Source: Bacteroidales bacterium UBA4363
GTDB taxonomy: Bacteria > Bacteroidota > Bacteroidia > Bacteroidales > Paludibacteraceae
Reading direction: 5' to 3'
DNA length: 12,778 nucleotides
NCBI GenBank assembly: GCA_002393965.1
Contig: DGSL01000009.1
Span: 9,052 to 21,829, forward strand
How positions within the stretch are numbered: the first letter of the stretch is position 1; each line of letters begins with the position of its first letter. Of the stretch, positions 12,756 to 12,778 are shown piece by piece. The notes below the pieces were generated by a model, which was given only the letters and a program-made list of their open reading frames with translations, was not told the DNA's origin and ran no database searches. The translations under genes and the position numbers were made by a program.

Positions 12756-12778
12756 TGGGACTATGTTAGAACTGCCGT

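Noticed and set aside
12384..12778. Insertion sequence remnant
   Set aside because: There is no transposase fragment in any frame and no target-site duplication can be defined within the window; a non-coding repeat cluster describes it better.

Overview
The window looks like chromosome of a member of the Bacteroidales, most likely a Prevotella/Segatella-type species. Four things point there. Intergenic regions repeatedly carry the Bacteroidota -7 promoter box TAnnTTTG. Start codons lack Shine-Dalgarno sequences and sit in A-rich leaders. The gene set includes PPi-dependent phosphofructokinase, GH13 glgB, rarA, an OmpA lipoprotein and SPOR-like proteins. Intergenic DNA holds palindromic interspersed repeats of a kind I associate with Prevotella genomes, from memory and not checked here. 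The species cannot be named from the sequence alone.

Layout. Bases 1-97 hold a perfect minus-strand terminator preceded by what looks like only the 3' half of a tRNA-Met(CAU). A strong promoter then drives rpsA (306-2165), which ends at its own terminator. An OmpA-type lipoprotein (2561-3202) follows, with a terminator that also works for the convergent small DUF2007-type gene (3383-3634, minus). A divergent intergenic region containing a palindromic repeat leads into a two-gene unit, glgB (3923-5968) and rarA (5974-7236), separated by 5 bases. The PPi-phosphofructokinase gene pfp (7373-9031) and a HIT-family gene (9123-9545) each have their own promoter box. Two tandem copies of the same roughly 80-bp palindromic repeat then run up to the start codon of a secreted protein with two SPOR-like domains (9903-10688). 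After it come a secreted protein of unknown function with an acidic DxDxD motif (10805-11569), a Bax inhibitor-1/YccA membrane protein (11591-12322), a strong terminator, and about 400 bases of non-coding mosaic palindromes.

How the genes work together. Most are core housekeeping: translation (S1), envelope anchoring (OmpA lipoprotein, SPOR-like protein), central carbon and glycogen metabolism (pfp, glgB), replication-fork maintenance (rarA), nucleotide hydrolysis (HIT) and membrane homeostasis (BI-1). There is no transposase, integrase, CRISPR array, toxin-antitoxin pair or defence system in the window. The most interesting material is non-coding: a repeat family whose outer arms are conserved while the inner hairpins change in a compensatory way, placed within about 12 bases of two start codons. 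Other points worth checking are the apparently incomplete tRNA, a four-run G-quadruplex motif, and palindromes in the rpsA and pfp promoter/leader regions.
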